Shown piece by piece: positions 24,501-33,525 of a DNA stretch of 64,000 nt. The notes beneath the pieces are model-generated. The model searched no databases, was not told the DNA's origin, and saw only the letters and a program-made list of their open reading frames with translations. The position numbers were made by a program, and so were the translations under genes. Within the stretch, counting starts at the first letter, position 1. Each line of letters starts with the position of its first letter. Source of the DNA: Dendrophyllia cribrosa (lineage: Eukaryota; Cnidaria; Anthozoa; Scleractinia; Dendrophylliidae); contig JAJLRJ010000006.1 in NCBI GenBank assembly GCA_024195265.1, positions 988,501 to 1,052,500 on the forward strand, given 5' to 3'.

Positions 24501-26974
24501 AGAATCCTTCTGGAGTTGGACCAGAAAAAACCTCGTATCAGGTCTTTATGATGTCAAGTGGTATAATGGCCAGCCTTTCACCTATAAGGAAGGGTATATT
24601 CGCAATAAAGAGGCTTTCATGGTGGGGATGCCAAGACTAAGACAGAAGAGAGTTAAAAAGGGTGAGGGCTACGCTGATTTGTAATGTTAAAATGTCGGAC
24701 CCACCCAAACGGACACCTCCAACATATATTAGGGAGAGTTATCTTGGTCTCGAAGATAGCAAAATTGATACAATTTCTACATCCATAATAAGGACTCCTC
24801 TAGAATGCGGACACTTGGGTCTGTTCCTGCGGTGTTTCGACAGTCGGAAATAAAATAATGTGATTTGTTTACTCGCGTATTAGCACCTATGCTCTCAGAA
24901 ACTTGCTCCTAACGTGTACATGCATGTCGGATCGGATGGGAATTTAGAATGTTGGTTTTTGCTAAGGGAGGGATACCCGGAGAGAAACCCTCGGAGAAAG
25001 GACGAGAACCAACCATATACTCAACCAATATATGATCTCATTTCCGTGATTTACACCTGGGCCACATTGGTGGGAGGCGAGTGTTCACCACTACATCATC
25101 CCTGCTTCTCTAAAATGTGTAAAGCGGAAACTTGTATTTTGTGAACAGATGGTAACAACCAGAAAAAGCTTAAATATGTAAAATGATGTTAATTTTACCC
25201 TAATAAGGAGAACACTTCTGTACAAAGTCAATATATAACGTCATAATTTACTGCTTTAACGCATCATTTCTGTCTCTTCCTACACTCAGATTCAGCTTGT
25301 CAGGTCAGTCACATTGAGCCTCGATTCATCCAGCGGTTTCCCCGTTGTATATCATACTATAGTGAAAAAACCGAAGACAAAACCAAGTACTATATGCCGA
25401 AATGGATTCCAGTCGTCAATGAGAGTGAGTTTCAATTGCACTTCGAACGATTTTTTCTTTGTCCCAGATCCTGGCGGTATAAAACGGCTGAGGAGTTAGA
25501 GACGCTGTCATTCCAGGGGCTGACATCAACGTATTCTGGGGGTGGTTACATAGCTGACCTTGGCTACAACTCGGAGGATGCCCAACAGGTTATTGACAGC
25601 TTGGAAAGCAATGATTGGATCAATAACATGACAGCTGCAGTATTTATAGAATTTACCGTGTATGAGCCTGCTACTACCTTATTCAGTGCCATAAAGTTTC
25701 TGTTCGAGAGATTTCCAAATGGAGACACAAACGCCATAACGCAGTTTAAAACGTTGACAATCTACTCGCCTCAAGACCCACATTTTCGCCGCCTCTACGA
25801 AACTTGTCAATTACTATTCATGTTTATCATTTTGTTCTGCGTTGGTATCGAAATCATGAAGATTTATGCCCGCGGATGCGAATATTTCAAAGACCCCTGG
25901 AGTTGGCTGGAGATCGTTCTTTTAGCAAGCTCGGTTTTCTCATTAGCCGTGTTTTTCTTGAAAGAATCTTACACTAGCAAATTCATCAAAAAGGTGAAAG
26001 AGAATCCATTTCAAAGCTGGAGCACGGACAGTATTGCATTGTGGTCGGACCTCGAGGTGACGTTATTGTCGTTTGTAGTGTTCTTAGTGACAATGAAACT
26101 CTTGAGAATCATCCGCTTCAATCCGCACATCATTCAAATGCGTATGACACTCAGTGTTGCCGCCAAGTATTTCTGGTCTTTCACCGTCGTATTTATGACA
26201 ATAATCCTTGCTTACGTCATGCTCACTACACTCACTTTCGGGAGAAATGTTGATGAATACCGCTCCTTCTTACGGTCTTTCAGCTCAATACTGCTCATGC
26301 TCATAGGCGCCAAGGCACCATTCTACGAACTGCAAACAATCAGTATTTTCATTGGGCCATTTTTCGTGTTTGCTTACATGGTGACTATCGTTATGATATT
26401 TCTGAATATGTTTCTGGCGATACTTAATGAAGCTTACACCGAGTCCCGTGAAATAGGACAAGAAGGGCTCACTGATGTAGCGTTATCAAACCTTTTAAAG
26501 AGGAAAGCTAAAAAAGCTGCCAAGAAAACAAAAGTGGCTGCCATCAAAGTTCTCCAAGCAATTCCAACATTTGTGCGACAAAAGCGTCCCGTGAAATTTG
26601 AAGCGGAAGTAATGGAAGGCGATTCTGGATTTAACGATGATAATAATATATCTCTCAGAGATATAATAGCATTGCTAAATGACATAAAGTATGACATGAG
26701 CAATTCGGTTTTGTCCCTTGATGACATCGTTCCCATGGTAACTATTTATAACGCAGACAAGAGATGGTCCAGACCAGGCTATTGCTCTGATGATGAAGAT
26801 GGACATTTTTACTCGTGTTCTTCTTTGTTTAGTTTATCAGACAGTACCATCAATCTAAAGTCAAGTAACCAGATTTGTCGTCGATACAATCGAACGTCGA
26901 TGCAACATGACCTTTATATTATGGATGAATTTAATCATTGTAGAAATTTATCATTTGGCGAAACGTTCGTTTAA
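490..26974 (+). CDS. Gene A: polycystin-1-like receptor-channel (F5/8C-SEA-REJ-GAIN/GPS-PLAT-PKD channel), 17 exons
   Basis: Complete gene model: 490-574, 717-1066, 3870-4011, 9507-9616, 10474-10532, 10750-10901, 11949-12666, 13171-13798, 14251-14415, 15047-15175, 15737-15934, 16911-17162, 19585-20355, 20973-21209, 21990-23276, 24490-24661, 25290-26974. The joined CDS is 7140 nt (2379 aa plus stop); all introns are GT-AG and all phases agree. Domains by residue: signal peptide 1-20, F5/8C 29-192, SEA-like about 193-299, REJ 300-748, GAIN 749-1271 with self-cleavage motif H-L-S 1269-1271, first helix about 1301-1321, PLAT about 1350-1457, five more helices to 1761, polycystin extracellular domain about 1762-1990, channel region and cytoplasmic tail to 2379. 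The family acts in plasma or ciliary membranes as receptor-like subunits, usually paired with PKD2-type channels. The start codon has A at -3 and is followed at once by a hydrophobic signal. Gene B, 18 kb downstream, is its tandem paralog. Ligand and tissue are unknown. Confidence 0.9.
717..1066 (+). CDS. Gene A exon 2: F5/8 type C (discoidin) domain, first part
   Basis: Shows the family signature in order: C-x3-LGLENG-x-I-K-D-x-Q, ARLN, the SWIMIDLG core strand, VTGIATQGYG and EWVTSYRLMY. Such domains bind glycans, lipids or matrix proteins. Phase 1 in, phase 0 out. Confidence 0.9.
3313..3601. mobile_element. mariner-type MITE with TA flanks
   Basis: Terminal inverted repeats of about 60 bp (starting CAGCTATTTCAATTTAGG, ending in its complement ...GAAATAGCTG) enclose a unique centre. 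Each end is flanked by TA, the target duplication of Tc1/mariner elements. No coding capacity. Confidence 0.75.
3617..3655. repeat. 39-bp perfect palindrome
   Basis: Two 19-base arms (TTGTAATTCAGTCGGCGAC and its exact complement) around a single base, just outside the MITE end. It may be the tip of another foldback element. Confidence 0.7.
3870..4011 (+). CDS. Gene A exon 3: F5/8C domain, C-terminal part
   Basis: Begins F-D-G-N-R-D-S-N-T and ends with I-R-I-E-V-Y-G-C, the usual C-terminal cysteine of the fold, which pairs with the first cysteine of exon 2. Same length (142 nt) as gene B exon 3. Confidence 0.9.
4690..6268 (+). pseudogene. THAP-domain DDE transposase, broken
   Basis: Exon 1 (4690-4808) starts M-Y-C-F-A-P-D-C, the first zinc pair of a THAP finger. 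After an intron (gtaggc...atcag) exon 2 from 5026 gives V-C-S-C-H-F, the second pair. A DDE_Tnp_4-type core follows: first aspartate in I-D-C-T-D-I-E-V (near 5765), second in L-A-D-K-G-F (near 5985), glutamate in R-I-H-V-E-R-A-N (near 6110). Breaks: an in-frame TGA near 5083, a frameshift near 5838 and another near 6095. The reading frame ends with TAG at 6266-6268. Confidence 0.8.
7034..8107 (-). pseudogene. SWIM zinc finger / YqaJ-type nuclease of the transposon, frameshifted
   Basis: Read on the - strand. From about 8090 it encodes C-E-C-P-R-G-K-F-K-C-S-H, a SWIM zinc finger, then a linker, then a YqaJ/lambda-exonuclease-like domain: R-x-G-R-L-T-A-S-N-F-G, L-G-A-S-L-D-G (catalytic D), L-E-A-K-C-P (E-x-K) and H-Q-V-Q-G-H-L. 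A one-base frameshift near 7610 separates linker and nuclease. An apparent splice acceptor lies at 8108-8109; upstream exons were not found and may be disrupted by the nested foldback. Confidence 0.78.
8221..8838. mobile_element. nested foldback element
   Basis: About 150-bp inverted arms (TTACAGTCAAAATACTCAGC ... and its complement ending GACTGTAA) surround a centre with an open frame at 8392-8664 that resembles nothing I know. It lies inside the ISL2EU-like element. Target duplication not clear. Confidence 0.65.
9507..9616 (+). CDS. Gene A exon 4: start of SEA-like module
   Basis: Encodes a 37-residue segment with the pattern F-x-x-x-Y-x-N-x-S-S-x-x-Y-K-E, like the first strand and helix of SEA domains. 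Gene B exon 4 has exactly the same length (110 nt) and pattern. Confidence 0.8.
9744..9785. repeat. poly-G tract with adjacent dispersed repeat
   Basis: About 42 bases almost entirely G with three A interruptions, followed by GGTACTC. The same C/G-run next to GAGTAC occurs at 14147, 30815 and, in weaker form, 49327 and 52497. Confidence 0.9.
10474..10532 (+). CDS. Gene A exon 5: SEA-like module, middle
   Basis: Short 59-nt exon (IDSYFNTIGGYLYNRFLRLR), phase 0 in and 2 out. It matches gene B exon 5 in length and in the GG-x-L/F-Y core. Supported mainly by this paralog match and by the splice sites. Confidence 0.75.
10750..10901 (+). CDS. Gene A exon 6: SEA-like module, C-terminal part
   Basis: Encodes the strand (TTAEIAIYC) and closing helix of the SEA-like module. 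I do not see a clear G-S-x-x-x cleavage motif. Phase 2 in, phase 1 out, as in gene B. Confidence 0.75.
11058..11235. mobile_element. short foldback MITE in intron 6 of gene A
   Basis: Arms of about 53 bp (ACGCAAT...GCGGCCATGTTGGTGGTCAA and complement) around a 70-base centre. Non-coding. Confidence 0.7.
11365..11451 (-). repeat. tRNA-like SINE head (degenerate)
   Basis: On the - strand TGGCCGAGTGG resembles a Pol III A box and GATTCAAGTCC a B box, followed by a T run. No matching acceptor stem can be formed, so a tRNA-derived SINE or relic is likelier than a tRNA gene. Confidence 0.45.
11949..12666 (+). CDS. Gene A exon 7: REJ module, first half
   Basis: 239 residues, cysteine-rich, with the REJ-type pattern C-x-C-x-P-P, an Ig-like Y-Q-W-M-F-C strand, S-Y-D-Y-G-F-L-R-I and the repeat-like L-N-S-S-G-S-Y-D-P followed by F-T-W-R-C. 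Several N-glycosylation sequons. Named for the sea urchin receptor for egg jelly; found in polycystin-1 and PKDREJ. Confidence 0.88.
12691..12960. mobile_element. foldback MITE in intron 7 of gene A
   Basis: Imperfect inverted arms from CCAAT (12691) to ATTGG (12960), sharing AATTCGT-x-TAAA and GGCCGAT-x-TATTCTTTA. Fills most of the intron. Confidence 0.6.
13171..13798 (+). CDS. Gene A exon 8: REJ module, second half
   Basis: Starts R-C-I-N-N-C and contains the conserved sequence from N-A-P-P-K through C-K-V-x-P-x-E-G, D-F-Y-V-T-C-x-G-W-x-D and L-P-V-G-D-P-x-x-D-Y, all hallmark REJ positions that are also kept in gene B. Confidence 0.9.
14147..14171. repeat. 25-base poly-C tract after GAGTA
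   Basis: Uninterrupted C run in intron 8 of gene A, at the end of a stretch (14085-14146) resembling the sequence beside the poly-G tract at 9744, read in inverse orientation. Confidence 0.85.
14251..14415 (+). CDS. Gene A exon 9: GAIN subdomain A, helical
   Basis: 55 residues, predicted mostly helical, leading from REJ into the GAIN domain. Phase 0 on both sides; gene B exon 9 is its counterpart. Confidence 0.8.
15047..15175 (+). CDS. Gene A exon 10: GAIN subdomain A
   Basis: 43 residues, helical (VTKVAVITAYST), phase 0/0. The position and the V-T-K-V-A core match gene B exon 10. Confidence 0.78.
15494..15590 (-). repeat. tRNA-derived SINE-like sequence
   Basis: On the - strand GTGGCCTCGTGG (A-box-like) and GGGTTGAGATTCCC (B-box-like) are followed within 20 bases by a T run, as at a Pol III terminator. 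No cloverleaf with a closed acceptor stem. Confidence 0.45.
15737..15934 (+). CDS. Gene A exon 11: GAIN subdomain A
   Basis: 66 residues starting E-N-V-L-T-L-L with T-N-F-M-A and S-S-S-K-D-A-S, matching N-A-L-T-L-L, T-D-F-M-A and S-S-R-D-A-S in gene B. Phase 0/0. Confidence 0.8.
16440..16622 (-). repeat. dispersed copy of the 106-bp satellite parent element, intron 11 of gene A
   Basis: Read on the - strand it gives GTGCCAAAAATCAAAATTCA, then AGTACTGCC, CATTTGAATGGTCACACCAT and GTTAGAAC, the same order as the copy at 61500-61650 and as the array units at 41115-42535. Confidence 0.7.
16911..17162 (+). CDS. Gene A exon 12: GAIN subdomain A/B junction
   Basis: 84 residues, ending in a segment with L-P-H-P-S-V-L-F-P. 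Phase 0/0 with a normal gtagaa donor, unlike the GC donor of the equivalent gene B exon. Confidence 0.78.
17360..17846. mobile_element. foldback element, intron 12 of gene A
   Basis: Inverted arms of about 148 bp: 17360-17507 and 17700-17846, nearly identical (contain CCCAACCAGGTCGAAACAGC or its complement). A single arm recurs in the paralogous intron of gene B at 56397-56503. Non-coding. Confidence 0.8.
19019..19208. mobile_element. mariner-type MITE with TA flanks
   Basis: Ends CAGTGCAACCTC and GAGGTTCCACTG form an inverted pair flanked by TA on both sides. The inside has repeated (A)GGGGACAC motifs. Confidence 0.7.
19585..20355 (+). CDS. Gene A exon 13: GAIN subdomain B with two furin-like sites
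   Basis: 257 residues. Opens with F-K-E-N-P-Y-T-W, shared with gene B. Two proprotein-convertase-like sites, R-T-K-R|S-C and R-Q-K-R|S-C (residues 1186-1203), lie about 70-80 residues before the GPS cleavage point. The 3' end carries the first GPS half: C-M-Y-W-S-E, a second tryptophan and G-C. Confidence 0.9.
20973..21209 (+). CDS. Gene A exon 14: GPS cleavage site and first membrane helix
   Basis: Contains H-C-L-C-N-H-L-S: the catalytic histidine and the serine needed for self-cleavage between L1270 and S1271 are intact. After a short polar stretch a hydrophobic helix follows (about residues 1301-1321), ending in A-R-R-A-D. Same length (237 nt) as gene B exon 14. Confidence 0.92.
21741..21885. 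repeat. ATTGT/ATTGC pentanucleotide microsatellite
   Basis: About 29 imperfect copies of a five-base unit in intron 14 of gene A. It opens spurious long frames on both strands. Confidence 0.9.
21990..23276 (+). CDS. Gene A exon 15: PLAT/LH2 domain and five membrane helices
   Basis: 429 residues. The PLAT beta-sandwich is marked by Y-K-I-S-I-Q-T-G, F-A-R-G-S-V-N-T-F, L-G-S-L-F-K-I-x-I-W-H-D-N and W-x-L-G-N-R-W-L-A. Then come R-C-Q-R-L-S-C-C-L-S and hydrophobic helices, the last ending V-C-Y-G-N-R-D, the usual lead-in to the polycystin extracellular domain. PLAT binds lipids or partner proteins on the cytoplasmic side. Confidence 0.92.
23297..23759. mobile_element. foldback element right after the exon 15 donor of gene A
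   Basis: Inverted arms 23297-23449 and 23609-23759 (TGCCTATCACCCCTAGAAAG and complement at the ends) with only scattered mismatches. It begins 20 bases inside intron 15. Confidence 0.8.
23988..24045 (+). repeat. dispersed 58-bp repeat, copy 1
   Basis: GCAGAATCTTTTATTTAGAG... is repeated at 29920-29976 with few changes (shared GAGCGTTTC, TTCACGAGTTGGC, AGGAGC). Confidence 0.65.
24490..24661 (+). CDS. Gene A exon 16: polycystin extracellular (TOP) domain, start
   Basis: 57 residues with F-W-S-W, L-Y-D-V-K-W-Y-N and G-M-P-R-L-R-Q, the conserved start of the polycystin domain. Donor G|gtgagg, phase 1; 172 nt, as in gene B. Confidence 0.9.
24913..25125 (-). mobile_element. tRNA-derived SINE, degenerate, minus orientation
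   Basis: On the - strand it matches the SINE at 49506-49745: CACTCGCCTCCCACCAATGT, GTTGGTTCTCGTCCTT and CTCCGAGGGTTT-CTCTCCGG in the same order. The B box is eroded. It sits in intron 16 of gene A. Confidence 0.75.
25290..26974 (+). CDS. Gene A exon 17: rest of TOP domain, six-helix channel, cytoplasmic tail, stop
   Basis: 562 codons including stop. Contains the T-Y-S-G-G-G-Y TOP motif, six hydrophobic helices, the S4-like R-I-I-R-F-N-P-H stretch, a pore loop reading L-I-G-A-K-A-P (A2159, K2160) where PKD2 has L-G-D, and the S6 motif F-L-N-M-F-L-A-I-L-N. The tail has a lysine-rich helix (KRKAKKAAKKTK) absent from gene B, then a helical S-L-R-D-I-I-A-L-L-N segment. Confidence 0.93.
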
Positions 26975-27078
26975 CATGTTCTTTTTAGGGCCAGACGTCT
27001 CATTATCCTATTTTTAATTAAAAAGGCACGTAAGTTTGTTTTAAGGATAAAATCATTGAGTGTAGCGTTGTTCATTTT

Positions 27079-27084
27079 AATAAA
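27079..27084 (+). terminator. putative poly(A) signal, gene A (proximal)
   Basis: AATAAA 105 bases after the stop codon at 26974. Confidence 0.45.
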
Positions 27085-27214
27085 ACACTAATTTCAAATT
27101 GTTAATGTTGCATCGGACAGTGCATTAATTGGAACTCGTAAGAATCTAGGAAATCAAGTTCAGTTCAAAACAAACCTTCCATCTCAAGATGATTAACATA
27201 AACTGGATGTTATA

Positions 27215-27224
27215 AATAAATAAA
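27215..27224 (+). terminator. putative poly(A) signal, gene A (distal)
   Basis: Two overlapping AATAAA hexamers (AATAAATAAA) about 240 bases after the stop codon. Which of the two sites is used cannot be told from sequence. Confidence 0.45.
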
Positions 27225-27580
27225 GTCAATTCACAAAGACAGAACAAACCGTTGCCATTTTTTATGATTTTTGAACGGCACAGGGTGAGATCGTGGGAAA
27301 TTTAGCCTAAATCTTTTAATTTGCAATCCATGCGGGTGTTGGAATCTCAGTTGTCAGTTACATTTTCGGCATTTCTCATCTCTCACTTAAAATCATATAT
27401 GGCTGTTTCAATTCCCCCAAGAGCTCGTTCGCAGGCTATCAACTACCTCACCGCACAATCCGAGTCTTTTTGGTTGTATATAATTTAGTTTTTTAACCCT
27501 CTGTACAGTCATTTTTCAGTTATGAAACATTTTTCTGACATCGGTGTCCATATAACCTACTTGTACTTATTTTTGGGAAC

Positions 27581-27844
27581 ATTATGTTTTAAGCCTCCTG
27601 TTTTTAAACAAAAAACCAAATACAATAAAACAACCAGTCTCTGGCAACTATTCGAGTTCGAAAACAACGTTTATTATTTACAACTTACGAAACGATAAAA
27701 AGAAACTTTTTAATTATGTTTTAAACTTCCTGTTTTTAAACAAAAAAAACATTACAATAAAACAACCGGTCTCTGGCAACTTTTCGAGTTCGAAAACAAC
27801 GTTTATTATTTACAACTTACGAAACGATAAAAAGAAACTTTTCA
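27581..27844 (+). repeat. 132-bp tandem duplication downstream of gene A
   Basis: Two head-to-tail copies (27581-27712, 27713-27844) with a handful of differences; both contain GTTCGAAAACAACGTTTATT. Confidence 0.88.
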
Positions 27845-30047
27845 ATTATTTTTAACCTTAATCAGTGTTCGCTGCAAACTTTAATTTTTAACATAATTTT
27901 ATTCAAGCGTTCCATTTCTTTAACAAAAACTCTGGCTCTGGCAAAATGAGTTTTAAGGAGTATTTCCCCATCGAAGACTCGAGTTACTAAATGCAAATAT
28001 TCGTTGAAATATTCAACTTGCACTCGGGTAACCCAAAATCCTTTTATATTCCTTCACATAACTTTTTTTAAACACAAAATAGATGTATAAGTAATGCCCT
28101 CGGGCCGTACTCAAAACCTTTGGCACAAATTTTCTGTACACGGAACTCTGAGTGACGACGGCAAATAATAGCGGAGCTCCCACGGGCCCCATACTCATAG
28201 AGCCTATGCCCATCATTTTTCATGGTCATGGCTAGCGGAATGTTTCGCGGGCGGCGTGTGTAACATGTGTGTCCGTCGCGCAAGGCTAGCTTGCGGGCGC
28301 GTATGACATCGCAAAACATGCACGTATGACGCCACACAACATCCGGGATCTTAGCGATTTTGAAACCAAAGCGAGGCTTTGTTTTTAGCGCGGCTACATG
28401 GCCAATGTCACGTCAGCTGGGAAAACACTTTAGTTGGAGCTGTGTTTAGCGGAGAGAATCGTTCCGGTAAATAACTTATTTATTTTTTCCTACTTCAATT
28501 CTGACACAACGCGTGCAAAACCTAAATTATTCAACTCGATAATCTTCACAACTTTTTCATTCATAAACAAAAGAACTTTAATACTTTGCAAAGTGAGCTC
28601 ATTTCTATTGGTTTATGTCTCTCGGTAGAATAAACGGCTGTTGTGTTTGCTTCTGGTGAGGATAGAGAAATGTTCTTGCCCACAGCGAAGCCGTGGAAAG
28701 CTGAAGATTAACTTTAAAAACTTTTCAAATTTTTGTATAAAAGAAAAGTCGAGCGTAATTCATTCATAGCAGTGCGAAAGCTTAAACTGAGCTATTCTAA
28801 TTTAAAAATCATATTTTCTTGAATGAAAACTTACAGAATTTAGATAAAAGAAGGTAACAACTGCGAAATAAAAGCACTTTCAAACCGACGCTGAAACCGA
28901 GCAATGTAGTGAAAGTCCACCGATCGCGAAATTGCGTGTCTTAAAATTTATATTGACAACAAGCTAGTACAAAACTAGAATCAAATGAGAAATTTAAGCA
29001 AAACTTTTTTTTTAATAAAAATTAACAGAATCTCGATTAGAAGAAAAAAGAAACGGAAAAATAAGGACACTTGAATCAAATGGAGTCAAAGACTTTGTAA
29101 ACAATCGCAAGATTGTCTAATTACAGTATTTTTTAAGCCAAAAGACGCTTTGTAAAAAAAAACAACAACAAACGCCCAACAAACTATGAAATCAACAAAT
29201 CATAAAATCCAAACTTGTACTCGCCTTTTTGAGGAATAACATTGACCTTTAATTTTACGGCTGATTTCTCCTTCCACCCAGTAGTTTAATCTCTCTTTCT
29301 TCATTGAGTCTTTTTGATACCTCGTCTTTAGCGTGTTTTCGGATCTTTGTATGTCAGCCTACCGATCAGCCATTCATGGTGAAACGTTGCTGGTTTTCTT
29401 CATTGTTTTCTTCATTTGTGTCGTTAAATATTTTAGCTGGCCAATAAAATTCACTTTCGCTTTGGTAGCCTTCGTCTGGGTCCATAATTAACGAGTAAAT
29501 TCAATAAAACCAGGGCTTACAAGCTTAAAACAACGGAGTCACATCACTCACGAAAGCGTTACCGTGCCCGTGGGCAGAGATAGGAAAATCCGGACCGCGC
29601 TAAGAACCAAACAGATTGCAGGATTCGTTACCGTGCCCTCTTGGAAAAAAATAAAAGTCGTTATTTCCCTGCATTTTTTTCGCGGTTTGTTACTCAAGAC
29701 AGGGATACTAATAAAAGTATACTCAGAAGCCGCTATAGTGGAAAAAGAAGAGCTTTCATGGATAAAATCTTGCTTCGAGAAACTTCATAGGTTTTTCTCA
29801 ATGCGGCAGCGATGCGGAAGGTGTTTCTTACTTCGGGTTTCAGAACTGAAGAAGCAGAGATTTAAAGAATTTATATCTAATTAAACTGATATGCCTTACC
29901 GCTTAATGAATGTTTCAGTGCAGAATCTTTTATTTGGAGCGTTTCATCTTCACGAGTTGGCCTACAGGAGCATTTGATTTGTCAGAATGTCTCACTAACA
30001 ACATACGGTTCCACTTCAGTTTTTATTTGATTACTTAAATTTTCTAA
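27845..30047. other. intergenic, nothing recognised
   Basis: No family-like ORF. The 106-codon frame at 29564-29884 and the - strand frames around 28013-28337 show no domain. Only the 58-bp dispersed repeat at 29920 stands out. Confidence 0.5.
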
Positions 30048-30224
30048 AATAGGCCATTTCCGAGTTACGTTATGCCTCGTTGTCAAAGCGAGGCTAGGTG
30101 CAAAACCTTTCATATGAAAATGAGTTTAATTTGCATTTGAATAAAAACTCATTTTCATATGAAAGGTTTTGCACCTAGCCTCGCTTTGACAACGAGTTGT
30201 AACGTAACTCGGAAATGGCCTATT
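30048..30224. mobile_element. near-perfect palindromic MITE
   Basis: Arms of about 80 bp (AATAGGCCATTTCCGAGTTA and complement) match almost completely around a centre under 20 bases. It would form a strong cruciform or RNA hairpin. Confidence 0.85.
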
Positions 30225-30479
30225 GCGACGCAAAACATTCGACTCATTAATTTTTACGCGACCATTGTTTAACATGTCAACATATCTCGCCATCGGTTTC
30301 TCGAGTGAAAATAAACTTGAAATCACTTTATGCTTAAGGTTTTTTTTCCCATTCAGACCCACTTACTAAATGATAAGTCTATTTAAAAATACCAGTAATT
30401 ATTAGATTGATTTTGCAGCACCTTGATCATATTTCAGTACGCTCTCAGCGGACTGAAATAGGTCCTCGACTACATATTT

Positions 30480-30835
30480 TTTGCCCCATCCTATACGGGG
30501 GTGATCCTCCCGAAAGGGGTACCTTTTTGAGGCTGGAGGTATATGAAAGTGTAGGGATTTCACGAAGAATAGGAAAGGGTAGGGAAAACACGAACTGAAG
30601 TAAAAAAAGGGTAGGGAAACTGCCATTTAAGTATTATAAAAAGGGCCTTTCAAAACATATCAAACAGACGCACGTAAAGGCTATATGGAAGGGGTATCAT
30701 TTTCAATGAAAGGTATATGAGAGGGGTACCTTTTCTCTCAAAAACGGTATATGTAAGGGTAAAGGTTCGGACCTTGGGGAGGAGCATCCCCCTACAAAAC
30801 TCTGTTGAGTACCTCCCCCCCCCCCCCCCCCGGGA
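30480..30835. repeat. G/C-skewed dispersed repeat ending in poly-C
   Basis: Contains many AGGGTA and GGGGTAC motifs and ends GAGTACCT followed by 17 C. Similar skewed sequence recurs at 49327-49875 and 52490-52915. Confidence 0.55.
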
Positions 30836-30959
30836 TTTTTTGTAACGCATTTTTGGTTGTACACAAATTGTGCTTGAAAAGCAAAGTCGAGAAAGGTCGG
30901 AAACTATAACCACCTGCTGTGAGCAGGTGGCATTTTTACCTCTAAGGTTATTTCGGGTA

Positions 30960-33525
30960 GCCAATACCCCTACCATTTTTTATTCCAAATTGTTATTACT
31001 GACTGTAGCCCTTGGGGTGGAATAAAGTTTGTTGCTAGGAATTTATTGTGGTGCAAGTTGCACGCACTTCCGAATTCCATTTGGCAAACACCATAGATGT
31101 AATCTTTCATTTTCATTAAAATTATAACAGTCAATACAAATTTTATAAATGTTAAGGCAGAAATAACTTAAAAAGTAATACTACAGAAAATGACGTGTGT
31201 GTTTCTTACGGAGAGAGGAAATTGAGCCTAATAGCGGACATTCCTTATAGGAGATAGGCCAAAAGGCACTTTGTTTTTTAAGGGGTTTAGCATATAGAAC
31301 ATACGTGTAGTTGTACCCGTCGATGTTCGTTAAAACAATTAATAGGAAAATGGCCCTTCTAGTTTTAGCAAGCAAGGTTTTCTATTAGGCATTGCTCTTA
31401 AAAATTGCCACCGGTAATGAAACAACTAACGAACGGTGGCTTTTAGCGATTTCTAGCCATTACACTTATCATAAAAATTGCAGTGCGACTTCCCACGCAA
31501 GCAAATAGTCAAGTTTCAGTTCAAACAATGAGCTTGACGGCCCTTTATCACTTTCCATAATACACCGCGATCTTATATGAATTTTGGGACCACGAAAATC
31601 AGCCAACATTCGCAGTGAAATTTTAGGTGGCTAGAAATCTGTTTCCATAGCGGAATCATCATGTGCCAATTTCAGTGAAATTTTCAATAATAATAATAAT
31701 AATAACAATAATAATGATTTCTCATTATAAATTTGTCATGCATGATTTTCAACTACGACAGAGAAAGTTTAGCAAATAATAAATAAATTATCACTGAAAT
31801 ACCAGTCGCGGTTTAATGCAACTGTTTTTTCGCTTTCGTTTGTGCGACATTTCATCGATAACAGCGCCAAACCAGAAACCACGAATTCCCTTCATACAAG
31901 TTCCAAGACATTAACTAAAAGGATATATCTTGAGAAAGAGATAAATACAAGCAGGTAAAGGAAATGACGTCACATTGTATTATAATTGAAATGGCATGTT
32001 TTTGGCAATCAAAGAAGTCGAAAGATTACTTTCTACGAAAAGCGAAACGCCGGAGGAGAGCTACCTTTTAAATTCTCAGGTACGTCTTTACGATAAACCT
32101 CGACTAACATTTCGAGTCTTTAGCGACCATGAATTCATTAACATTGTGTTTTTTACGGTGTTACCAACTATTTAACCATGCACTCGCCGTTATGAATACG
32201 AACCATTTATTTATTCATCATCTCATTTCTACGACTAGCATCAGTTAAACTATAGACTTTTTATTTGTCAAAATATTCATTCGTGTTAATAGACGATTCC
32301 GTTTGTTTTCTAAAAAAGTGAAAAAATGGATAGCAAGAAACAAGTAATGTTGTAGACAAATTGTAACTGATATTCAATCTTTAGAAGCCTGCTTTTAATT
32401 TGGGTGATCATTTAAAATATATATTAAACAATATACATGTATGACTGTATACTACACATTACAAAACGCATATGCCAAGCACTAATTAAAAAATAAGCAA
32501 TTATTTTTTGTTTGTCGTGTTGACAGTAAGAAAATTTTACTTTTGATTGGCAAAAACTACATGACATATAAGTCTGCGTGTTTATTCATTGATTCGCTGT
32601 CAATTGGAATGTGGCAACAACATATAGGCCCATATAGACTACAAACGTATAGGGGGATAAGCTTTATGACCCACAAAGACCGATAATTTGCTGGTCCAGT
32701 ATTTTTAGTTAAAGGGGATTTTTGTGAAAGCGTAGAAAGCTTTACTTTTTTAAAACGGGTTTTTAATGTAAATGACTTTTAAATTTTTAATCATCCGATG
32801 AAGCCATTTTTAACTGTCGGTGCTTTTAATTAAAAAAGCTGATAGTACAAAATAATCATTTCAATAAATATCTTCCAAAAGTAAGAAGACGCACTAAACG
32901 AGACCTTCATTTTTCAAAACAACATCGAAAATCCTGGACAAGCCTTGCCATTGTCATATGAGTCACATGTCTTACAGCAGTTAAGTTAAAAATAATAATG
33001 TACATGATATACATATTTCAAACTGACATGGAAACAAAAATGAACAAGCAAAATGGAAAAGTTTAACGTTGCAATGTAATGCTTATCACATAAATGTAAT
33101 GCTGATCATATGAATGTAATGCGCTCACGCGAGCTTTCCTAACAAAAATACTACTACAAAATCCCCATATCAGGGCGAAACGCATTAGCGCAACCGAGAC
33201 CGGAAGGCCGCATACATGGCTCGCTAACGCGTACGCCCTCAAATGTGGCTTTGCATAGTCTTAGCCTTGAATTCGGCTCCAAACTGAATGATCGTAAACG
33301 AAGTGAAACGAATATTTTGTTGCGATTTGTCTTTCAAATTGGTGATCATATGGTAAAATGCTTATTGACACGGGGAGGTCGAGCGCCTGGATGGAAAAAT
33401 ACTTGGCTGCGTTCATTGAGTGGCTTGGGGCCAAATATTTCCCCGTCCAACCTTCTAACCAAGTCAACAAATATTCATGTAGAGATTTATTTCTGATATT
33501 AGTCGTCAACAAACTGATAATCCGC
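30960..33525. other. intergenic, nothing recognised
   Basis: AT-rich; a short AAT microsatellite near 31686 and three nearby copies of ATGTAATGC at 33075-33125. No coding signal. Confidence 0.5.

Noticed and set aside
29564..29884. 106-codon + frame in the intergenic region
   Set aside because: No recognised motif; composition like surrounding non-coding DNA.
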